Assembly (NCBI GenBank): GCA_963842955.1
Contig: CAWJIJ010000011.1
Span: 868,001 to 932,000, forward strand
Length of the DNA: 64,000 nucleotides
Reading direction: 5' to 3'
Origin: JARFQW01 sp963842955
GTDB taxonomy: Bacteria; Pseudomonadota; Gammaproteobacteria; Steroidobacterales; XN24
The translations under genes were made by a program, and so were the position numbers. Shown here piece by piece: positions 1-7,813 of this stretch. Each line of letters starts with the position of its first letter. Position 1 is the first letter of the stretch. The notes below the pieces were generated by a model, which saw only the letters and a list, made by a program, of their open reading frames with translations, had not been told where the DNA came from and did not search any database.

Positions 1-328
1 CCGCGTCCATGATCGTGAATCCCCGCCGCAGCCGCGCACCGGCGTACTCGCGGCGCAGTATGGACAGGCCGAGCGTGTGGAATGTGGAGACCCGCAGGCC
101 CCTCGCGGTGTCAGCATCCACCAGGGCGGCCACCCGCTGGCGCATCTCCCTTGCCGCCTTGTTCGTAAACGTCACCGCCACGATCTCTGGCGCCGGCATG
201 CCCCGGGCCAGTAAACGGCCAATCTTGTGGGTAATCACCCGGGTTTTGCCGCTTCCGGCCCCGGCCAGCACGAGGAGCGGGCCCTCGGTGTGGTTTACAG
301 CGGCTTCTTGGTCGGAGTTCAGGGACAT
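1..328 (-). CDS. rep: ATP-dependent DNA helicase Rep, N-terminal part
   Basis: Reading the minus strand from the ATG at 328 gives about 109 residues that match the start of Rep/UvrD superfamily 1 helicases. Visible motifs are the Walker A loop AGAGSGKT near residues 22-29, the motif Ia region AVTFTNKAAREM, and STFHTLGL. The STFHTLG wording is closer to Rep than to UvrD. Rep is a 3'-5' helicase that removes obstacles ahead of replication forks. The gene runs off the left edge of the window, so domains 1B, 2A and 2B are not seen. It lies 41 bases downstream of comM on the same strand and may be co-transcribed with ubiK-comM. Confidence 0.9.
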   Translation of the reverse strand, partial: MSLNSDQEAAVNHTEGPLLVLAGAGSGKTRVITHKIGRLLARGMPAPEIVAVTFTNKAAREMRQRVAALVDADTARGLRVSTFHTLGLSILRREYAGARLRRGFTIMDA

Positions 329-369
329 GGCGGTCCGGACTGGGCGCGAGGACCGGGGACTATAACGAC

Positions 370-1875
370 TCAGGCGCCCGCCTCAATGCCCGATGCGCGA
401 AAGCCAAGACTTTCCGCAAGATGCGTTTCGGTCACATCCGCATCCCCGGCCAGATCCGCCACCGTTCGCGCAACGCGTAAAACCCGGTGACAGGCCCGGG
501 CGGAGAACGCGAATCGCCTGGCGGCGGTCTTCAGAAGGCTCATCGCTTCGCCGCTGGCCCGGACCGTCCGGGCAAGGTTGCCGGCGGGGAGGCGCGCATT
601 CTGTCCTCCCCGGCGTTGCTGTAGACGATGGGCGGCGGCCACGCGGCGGGCGACGATGGCGGTGGACTCGGGCGGACTGGCCGATTCCTCCAGCAGAGAA
701 TCGCCGGGCCTGCCCACTTCGACGCACAGGTCGACACGATCCAGCAGGGGACCCGATACGCGGGTGCGGTAGCGCCTCACCTGCTCCAGGGTGCAGCGGC
801 AGGACCGGACCGGGTCGCCGAGATGGCCGCAGGCGCAGGGGTTCATGGCCGCCACGAGCTGGAACTCCGCGGGCCAGCGGATCCGCTCGCTGACCCGCGA
901 AATCGTGATCCCGCCGTCCTCCAGTGGCTCGCGCAGGCCCTCCAGCGCCCGCCGGTCGAATTCCGGCAGCTCATCGAGGAACAGAACTCCCCGATGCGCC
1001 AGCGAAACCTCGCCGGGTCGAGGCCTGGCACCGCCGCCACACAAAGCCGCCGGCGACGCGGTGTGATGGGGATGGCGAAACGGTCGCTGCCCCCAGACCG
1101 ACGGATCGAATGATCCGAAGGCGACCGAGTGGACGGCAGCCACCTCGAGGGCCTCGTCCTCGGCGAGTGGCGGCAACAGGCCGGGCAGCCGCCGGGCCAG
1201 CATGGTCTTGCCGGTTCCGGGCGGTCCGAACATCAGCAGATTGTGGCCGCCTGCGGCGGCGACCTCGAGCGCCCGGCGCGCGCCGGCCTGACCCCGGACA
1301 TCGGCCAGATCCTCTGTCAGCGGACGTGCTGCCGGCCGGCTGGCTACGGCCCTTGGCAGAGGCTCTTCGTCTGCCAGGTCCCGGCAAACCTCCAGCAGGT
1401 GAGCGGCCCCCAGCACCTCGGCTCCGTCCACCAGCGCGGCTTCCGGCGCCACCTCCCGGGGCACGATCAGGCGCCGGCCCGCCCGGCGCGCGTGGATGGC
1501 CGCCGGCAGCGCACCACGTACCGGTCGCAGATTGCCGCTCAGGGACAATTCGCCGAGGAACTCGGAGCGGGCCAGGCGGGTATCGGCAAGCTGGCCCGAG
1601 GCCGCGAGGATGCCGAGGGCGATGGCAAGATCAAAACGTCCGCCTTCCTTGGGCAGGTCCGCCGGCGCCAGGTTGATGGTGACGCGGCGGGGCGGAATCC
1701 GGAACCCGCAGTTTTGCAGCGCGGCCCGCACCCGGTCCCGGCTTTCCCTGACGGCCGCCTCCGGCAGTCCGACCACCGACATCCCTGGCAAACCACCACT
1801 CAAGTGCACCTCGACCGCGACCTGGGGTGCGTCAAGGCCGACCTGGGCCCGGCTGATCACGGTGGCAAGGGCCAT
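370..1875 (-). CDS. comM: YifB/ComM family Mg-chelatase-like AAA ATPase
   Basis: 501 residues, normal length for the family. The N-terminal 160 residues form the Lon-protease-like ChlI domain (GGLPGMSVVGLPEAAVRESR). It is followed by a Mg-chelatase AAA+ domain with Walker A GPPGTGKT at residues 217-224, a Walker B block LFLDELPEF and a cysteine cluster NPCACGHLGD. ComM is known in naturally transformable bacteria as a hexameric helicase promoting branch migration during integration of incoming DNA, but it is widespread also in bacteria not known to be competent. It lies between ubiK and rep on the same strand. Natural competence itself cannot be inferred from this gene alone. Confidence 0.93.
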   Translation of the reverse strand: MALATVISRAQVGLDAPQVAVEVHLSGGLPGMSVVGLPEAAVRESRDRVRAALQNCGFRIPPRRVTINLAPADLPKEGGRFDLAIALGILAASGQLADTRLARSEFLGELSLSGNLRPVRGALPAAIHARRAGRRLIVPREVAPEAALVDGAEVLGAAHLLEVCRDLADEEPLPRAVASRPAARPLTEDLADVRGQAGARRALEVAAAGGHNLLMFGPPGTGKTMLARRLPGLLPPLAEDEALEVAAVHSVAFGSFDPSVWGQRPFRHPHHTASPAALCGGGARPRPGEVSLAHRGVLFLDELPEFDRRALEGLREPLEDGGITISRVSERIRWPAEFQLVAAMNPCACGHLGDPVRSCRCTLEQVRRYRTRVSGPLLDRVDLCVEVGRPGDSLLEESASPPESTAIVARRVAAAHRLQQRRGGQNARLPAGNLARTVRASGEAMSLLKTAARRFAFSARACHRVLRVARTVADLAGDADVTETHLAESLGFRASGIEAGA

Positions 1876-1943
1876 GGCACCTCCCTGTGCAACGGCATCT
1901 GCGACGGCATGTGCAACGGCAGTATCGTCCCGTCCCGGAGCGA

Positions 1944-2189
1944 TCAGGTCTCGGAGGGGGCCTCCAGCTCGGCGATCCGCGCTTCCATCGCCTCCAGCCG
2001 CTCCCGGGTCCGCCGCAGCACTGCAGCCTGGACATCGAATTCCTCCCGCGTCACCAGATCCAGCCGGCTGAGAGCCGCCTGCAGCGCGCTGCGGAAATTC
2101 TGGTCCACGTCCGTTTGCAGCGTCCTGAACGCTTCCGGCAGCGCCGCGGAAACCCGCCGGGCCAGGTCATCAACGACTTTCGGATCCAA
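1944..2189 (-). CDS. ubiK: Ubiquinone biosynthesis accessory factor UbiK (BMFP/YqiC family)
   Basis: 81 residues from a TTG at 2189, which is preceded by GAGGAGG at good spacing; the longer reading upstream has no family match. The protein starts LDPKVVDDLARRV and contains SRLDLVTREEFDVQ, the family signature, followed by a C-terminal predicted coiled coil (RTRERLEAMEARIAELE). UbiK is a small trimer-forming partner of UbiJ needed for efficient aerobic coenzyme Q synthesis. The partner gene ubiJ is also in this window (23084-23677), next to ubiE and ubiB. The TTG start suggests modest translation. Confidence 0.85.
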   Translation of the reverse strand: MDPKVVDDLARRVSAALPEAFRTLQTDVDQNFRSALQAALSRLDLVTREEFDVQAAVLRRTRERLEAMEARIAELEAPSET

Positions 2190-2289
2190 GGTTCGCCTCC
2201 TCGGGCTGGAATCGCCAGCCGGTGTTTCCGTGTTTTCGACCCGGATTCGCCGAGTTCGCCCCGAGATGGCGCACTCGCCCATCTTGCGG

Positions 2290-2306
2290 TGCACCATCGC
2301 AGTGCA
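2290..2306. promoter_or_regulatory. NtrC-type enhancer site
   Basis: The sequence is TGCAC, seven bases, GTGCA: a 17-base inverted repeat that fits the known NtrC box (GCAC-N7-GTGC). It is centred about 70 bases upstream of the -24 element of the sigma-54 promoter ahead of torF, a normal enhancer position. Only one good site is visible. The assignment is by pattern and context. Confidence 0.6.
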
Positions 2307-2357
2307 AGCGCCCCGGCCCGGTCCGGCAAAGCGCGCCTAAAGCCCTGTTTGGCGGGA

Positions 2358-2376
2358 ACTGGCACGCATCGTGCTG
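2358..2376 (+). promoter_or_regulatory. Sigma-54 (RpoN) promoter for torF-glnK-amtB
   Basis: CTGGCACGCATCGTGCT has the invariant GG at 2361-2362 and GC at 2373-2374 separated by exactly ten bases, matching the -24/-12 consensus TGGCACG-N4-TTGC with one deviation (GTGC for TTGC). Transcription would begin near 2386, about 75 bases before the torF ATG. With the NtrC-like box upstream and glnK-amtB downstream, nitrogen-limitation control is likely. Confidence 0.7.
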
Positions 2377-2459
2377 GAGAGTCCCCAGCGGACGTCGTCG
2401 GCACTTTGGCGAGAGCGACGAAATCCGGCCTGTCGTAAACAACACAGAGGATTCTCAAC

Positions 2460-3095
2460 ATGCAGCGAAAGTACTACCTGCTCCTGGCGCTGGTTCTGCT
2501 CGGCACCCAGGCCAAGGCAGAAAACCATGTTACCGGCAACATCGGCTTCATGTCCGACTACTTCTTCCGCGGCATCGAGCAGTCGTCGTCGACCGCCATG
2601 GGCGGCGTCGACTGGGAAAACAGCGGCTTCTACGCCGGCACCTGGCTGGCCGACGTGGATGACGGTATCGAGTACGACCTCTACGGGGGCTACTCCGGCA
2701 GTTTCGGCGAGTTCGGATACACCATCGGCTACACCGGCTACTTCTATTCCGACAGCTTCGACGACACCTACAACGAGGGCAATCTGCTGCTCTCCTGGCG
2801 CTTCCTTGACCTGGAATACAGCCGCGGCAAATGGGACGGCTTCGGCGACTCACAGGACTACAACTTCTTCGCCGCCCAGGTGGGCTGGGAAGGGCTCTAT
2901 CTGAAGTACGGCAACTTCAGCGACGACTTTGACGGCAGCTACTGGCAGGGCGGCTACGAGCGCACGGTCGGCGACTTCGACACCGCGGTCTACCTGGTCT
3001 ACCAGGATGACGATCTCGGTCCTGACTCTAACGAGATGAACCTGGTCTTCGAGATTTCGTACAGCTTCGACATCTTCGGCGGCGGTGGCGATTGA
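2460..3095 (+). CDS. TorF family putative porin
   Basis: 211 residues with a clear signal peptide (hydrophobic LLLALVLLG, cleavage after QAKA near residue 20). The mature part is rich in alternating aromatic and glycine residues (NIGFMSDYFFRGIEQS, YDLYGGYSG, FAAQVGWEGLYLKYG), typical of a small outer-membrane beta barrel. The start of the mature protein matches the TIGR02001/TorF family. Transport specificity is unknown. It is the first gene after the sigma-54 promoter and is 47 bases ahead of glnK, an arrangement often seen with P-II and ammonium transporter genes. A role in nitrogen-compound uptake is therefore a reasonable inference, not shown by the sequence. Confidence 0.82.
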   Translation: MQRKYYLLLALVLLGTQAKAENHVTGNIGFMSDYFFRGIEQSSSTAMGGVDWENSGFYAGTWLADVDDGIEYDLYGGYSGSFGEFGYTIGYTGYFYSDSFDDTYNEGNLLLSWRFLDLEYSRGKWDGFGDSQDYNFFAAQVGWEGLYLKYGNFSDDFDGSYWQGGYERTVGDFDTAVYLVYQDDDLGPDSNEMNLVFEISYSFDIFGGGGD

Positions 3096-3142
3096 TGCGC
3101 ACGGACCCGACTACAAACCAGGCAGCGAGGAGATAGATACAC

Positions 3143-3481
3143 ATGAAGTTGGTAACGGCCATTATTAAGCCCTTCAAGCTCGACGACGTGCGCCAGGCCC
3201 TGGCCGACGTCGGCGTCAAGGGCATTACGGTCACCGAGGTCAAGGGCTTCGGCCGCCAGCGCGGCCACACCGAGCTCTATCGCGGCGCCGAGTACGTGGT
3301 GGATTTTCTGCCCAAGGTGAAGGTGGAAATCGCGGTCCACGACGATCTGGTGGAACAGGTGGTCGAAGCGGTCACCAATACCGCGCGCACAGGAAAAATC
3401 GGCGACGGCAAGATCTTCGTCACGTTGCTGGACCAGGTCATACGCATCCGCACCGGTGAAACCGGCGTGGAAGCGGTCTAA
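3143..3481 (+). CDS. glnK: P-II nitrogen regulatory protein GlnK
   Basis: 112 residues, the standard P-II length. It keeps the T-loop GRQRGHTELYRGAEY with the uridylylation tyrosine Y51 and the B-loop TGKIGDGKIFV that binds nucleotide. P-II trimers sense 2-oxoglutarate, ATP/ADP and glutamine, and GlnK blocks AmtB under ammonium sufficiency. An SD-like GAGGAGA precedes the ATG. amtB starts 15 bases after the stop, the classic glnK-amtB pair, and both lie behind the sigma-54 promoter at 2358-2376. Confidence 0.93.
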   Translation: MKLVTAIIKPFKLDDVRQALADVGVKGITVTEVKGFGRQRGHTELYRGAEYVVDFLPKVKVEIAVHDDLVEQVVEAVTNTARTGKIGDGKIFVTLLDQVIRIRTGETGVEAV

Positions 3482-3496
3482 CGGGGGTTTTTGAAC

Positions 3497-4756
3497 ATGG
3501 AGAAAGTGGCAGAACTTGCCTACGCGCTGGACACGTTCTACTTCCTGATATCGGGGGCCTTCGTCATGTGGATGGCGGCCGGCTTCGCGATGCTGGAATC
3601 GGGGCTTGTCCGCTCGAAGAACACGACGGAAATCCTCACCAAGAACGTGGCCCTGTATGCGATCGCATGCACCATGTACATGATCTGCGGTTACAGCATC
3701 ATGTACGGGGGAGGAGATTTCAGTCTCTTCCTGAGCGGGATCACCGGCGATGGCGTCGCCGGCGCTGAGGAGCCTGCAACCTACGCGCCATCCGCGGACT
3801 TCTTCTTCCAGGTCGTATTCGTTGCGACCGCCATGTCGATTGTCTCGGGCGCCGTGGCCGAACGGATGAAGCTCTGGTCATTCCTGATCTTCGCGGTCTT
3901 CATGACCGGCTTCATCTATCCGATGGAGGGCTCCTGGACCTGGGGCGGCGAGGCCGTGTTCGGGATGTTCAGCCTGGGTGACAACGGTTTTTCCGATTTC
4001 GCCGGTTCCGGCATCGTCCACATGGCGGGCGCCGCCGCTGCCCTGGCCGGGGTCATCCTGCTCGGCCCGCGCAAGGGCAAGTACGGGAGCAAGGGCCAGA
4101 TCAACGCGATACCCGGCTGCAACCTGCCCCTGGCCACCCTCGGCACGTTCATTCTGTGGCTCGGCTGGTTTGGCTTCAACGGGGGCTCCGTCCTGGCGAC
4201 CGCCTCCGTGGAGAGCGCCAACGCCGTGGCCGTGGTCTTCATGAACACCAACGCGGCGGCGGCCGGCGGCCTGATCGCGGCCCTGATCGTGGCGAAAGTC
4301 CTCTTCGGCAAGGCGGACCTGACCATGGCTCTCAATGGCGCCCTGGCCGGCCTGGTGGCGATCACCGCCGAGCCGTCCACGCCGACGCCGCTGCAGGCCA
4401 CCCTGTTCGGCGGCCTGGGTGGCGCGCTCGTCGTGTTCTCCATCGTGGCGCTGGACAAGATGAAGATCGACGATCCGGTCGGCGCGATTTCCGTGCACGG
4501 CGTGGTCGGCCTGCTGGGCCTGCTCCTGGTACCGATCACCAACCCGCTCACCGATGACGGCGGTGCCTCGTTCGGCGGCCAGCTGCTGGGTGCGGCTACG
4601 ATCTTCATTTGGGTCTTCGTCGCCTCCGGCATCGTCTGGTTCGCCCTCAAGGCAATCATGGGCATCCGCGTGACCGAAGAAGAAGAGTACGAGGGTGTCG
4701 ATCTGGCCGAATGCGGCATGGAGGCCTATCCGGAGTTTGGTAAGATGGAAACCTGA
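3497..4756 (+). CDS. amtB: Ammonium transporter AmtB
   Basis: 419 residues from the ATG at 3497, with GGGGG a few bases upstream. A TTG two codons earlier (3491) is possible but sits too close to the ribosome site. Eleven hydrophobic segments are expected. Family landmarks are GFAMLESGLVRSKN near the N-terminus, DFAGSGIVHMAGA with the first pore histidine, LGTFILWLGWFGFNGGS, and SVHGVVGLLG with the second pore histidine. No signal peptide is apparent. The short C-terminal tail (after MGIRVTEEEE) is the region that responds to GlnK in this family. It is followed by a strong terminator. Confidence 0.95.
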   Translation: MEKVAELAYALDTFYFLISGAFVMWMAAGFAMLESGLVRSKNTTEILTKNVALYAIACTMYMICGYSIMYGGGDFSLFLSGITGDGVAGAEEPATYAPSADFFFQVVFVATAMSIVSGAVAERMKLWSFLIFAVFMTGFIYPMEGSWTWGGEAVFGMFSLGDNGFSDFAGSGIVHMAGAAAALAGVILLGPRKGKYGSKGQINAIPGCNLPLATLGTFILWLGWFGFNGGSVLATASVESANAVAVVFMNTNAAAAGGLIAALIVAKVLFGKADLTMALNGALAGLVAITAEPSTPTPLQATLFGGLGGALVVFSIVALDKMKIDDPVGAISVHGVVGLLGLLLVPITNPLTDDGGASFGGQLLGAATIFIWVFVASGIVWFALKAIMGIRVTEEEEYEGVDLAECGMEAYPEFGKMET

Positions 4757-4799
4757 CCGGCTGCCCGGGCGGGACGGACCCCGCCCGTACTGACCGTTG

Positions 4800-4831
4800 G
4801 CCCGGGCGGGGTTTCCCGTCCGGGCTTTTTC
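4800..4831 (+). terminator. Rho-independent terminator after amtB
   Basis: An 11-base-pair stem (4800-4810 with 4815-4825, one G-U pair) closes a GTTT loop and is followed by TTTTTCTTT. It ends the torF-glnK-amtB transcript, so the next P-II gene must have its own promoter or depend on read-through. Confidence 0.9.
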
Positions 4832-4891
4832 TTTGCGCTGCTCGCGCCGGCGGCCGGGTGGTAAACTTGGGGTCTTCAAGGAGGACCCCCC

Positions 4892-5230
4892 ATGAAAATG
4901 GTTTGCGCAATCATCAAGCCTTTCAGGCTGGACGACGTCCGGGAAGCTCTCGCCGATCTCGGCGTTCAGGGCATAACCGTGACGGAGGTCAAAGGATTTG
5001 GCCGCCAGAAGGGCCACACTGAGCTTTACCGTGGCGCGGAATATGTCGTGGATTTCCTGCCCAAGGTGAAGATTGAGCTGGCCATACCGGACGGGCTCCT
5101 CGAGCAGACGGTCGAGGCCATCACCAACACGGCGAGAACCGGCAAGATCGGCGACGGAAAGATTTTTGTGTACGACCTCGGCTCGGCCATCCGCATACGC
5201 ACCGGGGAAACGGACGACAAGGCTATCTGA
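4892..5230 (+). CDS. Second P-II family regulatory protein (GlnB/GlnK)
   Basis: 112 residues with Y51 in the T-loop (GRQKGHTELYRGAEY) and the B-loop TGKIGDGKIFVYD. It is a close paralogue of the glnK at 3143 but has a different C-terminus, RTGETDDKAI, resembling GlnB more than GlnK. AAGGAGGA precedes the ATG. It lies beyond the amtB terminator and no sigma-54 pattern was found ahead of it, so it may be expressed constitutively as the general P-II protein. It is followed 16 bases later by a DUF4124 gene. Whether to call it GlnB or a second GlnK is uncertain. Confidence 0.9.
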   Translation: MKMVCAIIKPFRLDDVREALADLGVQGITVTEVKGFGRQKGHTELYRGAEYVVDFLPKVKIELAIPDGLLEQTVEAITNTARTGKIGDGKIFVYDLGSAIRIRTGETDDKAI

Positions 5231-5246
5231 GGGCAAGGAGCGCCTC

Positions 5247-5702
5247 ATGTTCAAAGCACTGACAGTTTTGGCTCTGCTGGGAATCAGCCTGCCGGCCGTG
5301 GCAGAGATCTATCAGTGGGTGGACGCGAACGGAAACGTTCAGTACAGCGACCGGCCCCGCGAGGGAGCGACCCTGGTGTCCATTTCATCGCGGCCCACCG
5401 ACCCGGCCCAGGTGCGGGAGCGCGAACTGAAGCGCTGGGAAAGCAATATTCAGGCCGAGCGCCAGGAAGAGGCGGCCGATGCGGAACGCACGGCTCGCGC
5501 CGAGGCGGACAAGGATATCGAGGCTCAGCGCAAGGAGAACTGCGTGAAGGCCCGTAAACGCTATGTGCAGTACAGCCAGGCCCAACGGATCTACCAGAAT
5601 CTGCCCGACGGCGAGCGCCGCTACCTGACGGACGAGGAAACCACCGAGGCCCGGGATGGCGCGGCGGCAGCCGTCGAAGAGTGGTGCGAGGGCACACCCT
5701 AG
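5247..5702 (+). CDS. DUF4124 domain-containing exported protein
   Basis: 151 residues from the ATG at 5247, which follows a GGAG motif. The signal peptide is about 20 residues (FKALTVLALLGISLPAVA). The DUF4124 core follows directly (EIYQWVDANGNVQYSDRP), a short envelope domain common in gammaproteobacteria with no established function. The rest is charged and helical (ERQEEAADAERTARAEADKD), a possible coiled coil, with two cysteines (ENCVKARKR and EEWCEG) that could form a disulfide in the periplasm. No conserved catalytic motif is visible. Confidence 0.8.
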   Translation: MFKALTVLALLGISLPAVAEIYQWVDANGNVQYSDRPREGATLVSISSRPTDPAQVRERELKRWESNIQAERQEEAADAERTARAEADKDIEAQRKENCVKARKRYVQYSQAQRIYQNLPDGERRYLTDEETTEARDGAAAAVEEWCEGTP

Positions 5703-5824
5703 ACGAATTCCCCGGTCCCCCGGTTTCGTCCCTGCTGTTTTCGGAATTACGGCGACGGCAGTAAGCTGGGCGCGTTGCGGTCCCGAGCACCGCATGTACG
5801 CCTGCCGGAGTGGCCTCGATTACC

Positions 5825-6712
5825 ATGAAGACCGGATTTGTCGGACTTGGCGCCATGGGGCTTCCCATGGCCAGGAATCTCCATCGTGCCGGCCTGCTCG
5901 CCGGCGTCAGCAATCGAACTCTCGCGAAGGCCGAAGAGCTGGCTGCCGAAACCGGCTGCGCCGTTGCCGGCAGCCCGGAAGATCTCGCCGCGGCGTGTGA
6001 TGCTGTCGTCGTCTGCGTTTCGGCAGACGCCGATGTCCTCGCAGTCGTGAACGCGCTGGCGGATGCCGGCAAACCGGGCCTCCTCGTCATCGACTGCTCA
6101 ACCGTCAGCTCGGACACCGCGAAGCAGGCCGATCAGCGCCTGCGCGAGACCAGCGGCCGCTTCCTGGACTGCCCCGTGTCCGGCGGAACCGAGGGCGCAG
6201 AGCGCGGGACCCTGTCGATCATGGTGGGCGGCGAGGAGGCCGATGTGGCCGCGGCCACACCGATCCTTGAAGCCATGGGAGGCAGCATCGCGCATATGGG
6301 CCCGGTGGGGGCCGGACAGGCGACCAAGGCCACTAATCAGATCATGGTGGCGGGCATCAACCAGGCCGTGACGGAGGCGCTGGCCTTCGGCCAGGCACAG
6401 GATCTGCCCATGGACAAGCTGATCGGCGCACTCGAAAAGGGCGCGGCCGGCAACTGGTTTCTGAGCCACCGGGGCCCCACGATGGTGCGCGATGAGTTCC
6501 CCCTGGGTTTCAAGGTCGACCTGCATGCCAAGGACCTGCGGATCTGCCGAGCCATGGGCGATGCGTTGGGCGTGCGGCTGCCGATGGTGGAGATGACCCT
6601 CATTCATTACGCGCGGCTCCTGGCCGAAGGCAGCACCGACGAGGATATCTCCGCGCTTTTCCGGCTGAAATCCGATATGTTTTCCGGCCAGAACGATCAG
6701 ACAAAGGACTGA
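5825..6712 (+). CDS. NAD(P)-dependent beta-hydroxyacid dehydrogenase (3-hydroxyisobutyrate dehydrogenase family)
   Basis: 295 residues from the ATG at 5825; a GTG at 5810 would add five residues but its only SD-like bases touch it. The N-terminus MKTGFVGLGAMG is the Rossmann dinucleotide-binding loop. DCPVSGGTEGAERGTLSIMVGG is the family substrate motif and GAGQATKATNQ carries the catalytic lysine. Members reduce or oxidise 3-hydroxyisobutyrate, tartronate semialdehyde or succinic semialdehyde. The substrate cannot be fixed from sequence or context. It stands just ahead of algZ with a 9-base gap. Confidence 0.85.
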   Translation: MKTGFVGLGAMGLPMARNLHRAGLLAGVSNRTLAKAEELAAETGCAVAGSPEDLAAACDAVVVCVSADADVLAVVNALADAGKPGLLVIDCSTVSSDTAKQADQRLRETSGRFLDCPVSGGTEGAERGTLSIMVGGEEADVAAATPILEAMGGSIAHMGPVGAGQATKATNQIMVAGINQAVTEALAFGQAQDLPMDKLIGALEKGAAGNWFLSHRGPTMVRDEFPLGFKVDLHAKDLRICRAMGDALGVRLPMVEMTLIHYARLLAEGSTDEDISALFRLKSDMFSGQNDQTKD

Positions 6713-6721
6713 GCGCCCCGC

Positions 6722-7813
6722 ATGGCGGCACCTGTAGCTGCGGAAGACGGTCTCGGCCAAGACCCGGGATTTCTGCCGGATTTCTGTAGTCCCGGGGTCG
6801 TCCTGGGGCTTGTGCTTTTCGTTGCGCTGCTTGCCATTGTCCTGGTCGTGGCGGGCCAGCCGGCGCCCGGAGCGCTGTGGTCAACCCTCGCCCGCACGTC
6901 GCTTTTTCTCCTCTGGATCGCCCTTACCGGCGCAGCGGTTCTGTGCTATTCCCGGCCACGCCTTGAAGCGCTGGGGCCCACGCAGGGCGGCCTGGCCGCG
7001 CTGGCCATTCTGGCCCTGGTCGTCGGCGTCGTGTCGGCCGCGGCATGGGCCCTGTCAGCATGGTGGGCCCAGCGCACGGGCCTTCTGATGGACACGGTCA
7101 TCAGTGGCGGTCCCGGCCGCTTCGTCCTCGGCAATACCGTGGTCGGGCTGATCGTCGGGGGCGCTGCCCTGCGCTACTTCTACGTGTCCCAGCAGTGGCG
7201 CCGAAACGTGGAGATGGAAGCGCGGGCAAGAATCCGGGCCTTGCAGGCACGCATCCGGCCCCACTTTCTCTTTAACAGCATGAACACTATTGCCTCGCTG
7301 ATCCCGACCGCACCGGAACGCGCGGAGGAAGCCATCGAGGACCTCTCGGACCTGTTCCGGGCCTCCCTTGCCGACGCCGGATCGATGATTCGACTGAAAG
7401 AGGAACTGGAAATCGCGCGGGGCTATGAGCGGATCGAGAGCCTCAGGCTGGGCGACCGGCTTCAGGTGGAGTGGGACGTCAGGACCTTGCCCATGCGCGC
7501 GATGATCCCCGGCTTGTCTATTCAGCCGCTTATCGAGAATGCGATCTACCACGGCATCGAGCGCCTGCCGGATGGCGGCACGGTGACCGTCCGCGGCAGC
7601 CGCACGGCCGATCAGCGCATCGAAATCTCGGTCCAGAACCCGGTTCCGGGTCACGATGCACCGGCCAGCCGTTCCGGGCACCATATTGCGCTGGAGAACC
7701 TCCGCCAGCGGTTCGCCATCGCATTCGGTCGCGACGGCGAAGTCGTCATCGATGACTCCGGAAACGATTATTGCGTAAGGCTTCGATTTCCCGAGAAGAA
7801 CGGTGTGGCATGA
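6722..7813 (+). CDS. algZ: LytS-type sensor histidine kinase AlgZ (FimS)
   Basis: 363 residues. Four hydrophobic segments occupy roughly residues 24-155, followed by a cytoplasmic His_kinase domain with RPHFLFNSMNTIASLI; the phospho-acceptor is H181. PLIENAIYHGIERLPDGG is the N-box of the ATPase domain. This family lacks a classical sensor domain. Synteny with algR-hemC-hemD-hemX-hemY is the same as in Pseudomonas, where AlgZ/AlgR controls surface attachment, twitching and exopolysaccharide. The stop overlaps the algR start as ATGA. The stimulus is unknown. Confidence 0.85.
   Translation: MAAPVAAEDGLGQDPGFLPDFCSPGVVLGLVLFVALLAIVLVVAGQPAPGALWSTLARTSLFLLWIALTGAAVLCYSRPRLEALGPTQGGLAALAILALVVGVVSAAAWALSAWWAQRTGLLMDTVISGGPGRFVLGNTVVGLIVGGAALRYFYVSQQWRRNVEMEARARIRALQARIRPHFLFNSMNTIASLIPTAPERAEEAIEDLSDLFRASLADAGSMIRLKEELEIARGYERIESLRLGDRLQVEWDVRTLPMRAMIPGLSIQPLIENAIYHGIERLPDGGTVTVRGSRTADQRIEISVQNPVPGHDAPASRSGHHIALENLRQRFAIAFGRDGEVVIDDSGNDYCVRLRFPEKNGVA

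Noticed and set aside
1129..2340. 403-residue plus-strand frame opposite comM and ubiK
   Set aside because: Antisense to two recognised genes and without any domain.
3878..5254. 458-residue minus-strand frame opposite amtB and the second P-II gene
   Set aside because: Composition is that of an antisense shadow, and it crosses a strong terminator and two well-supported genes.
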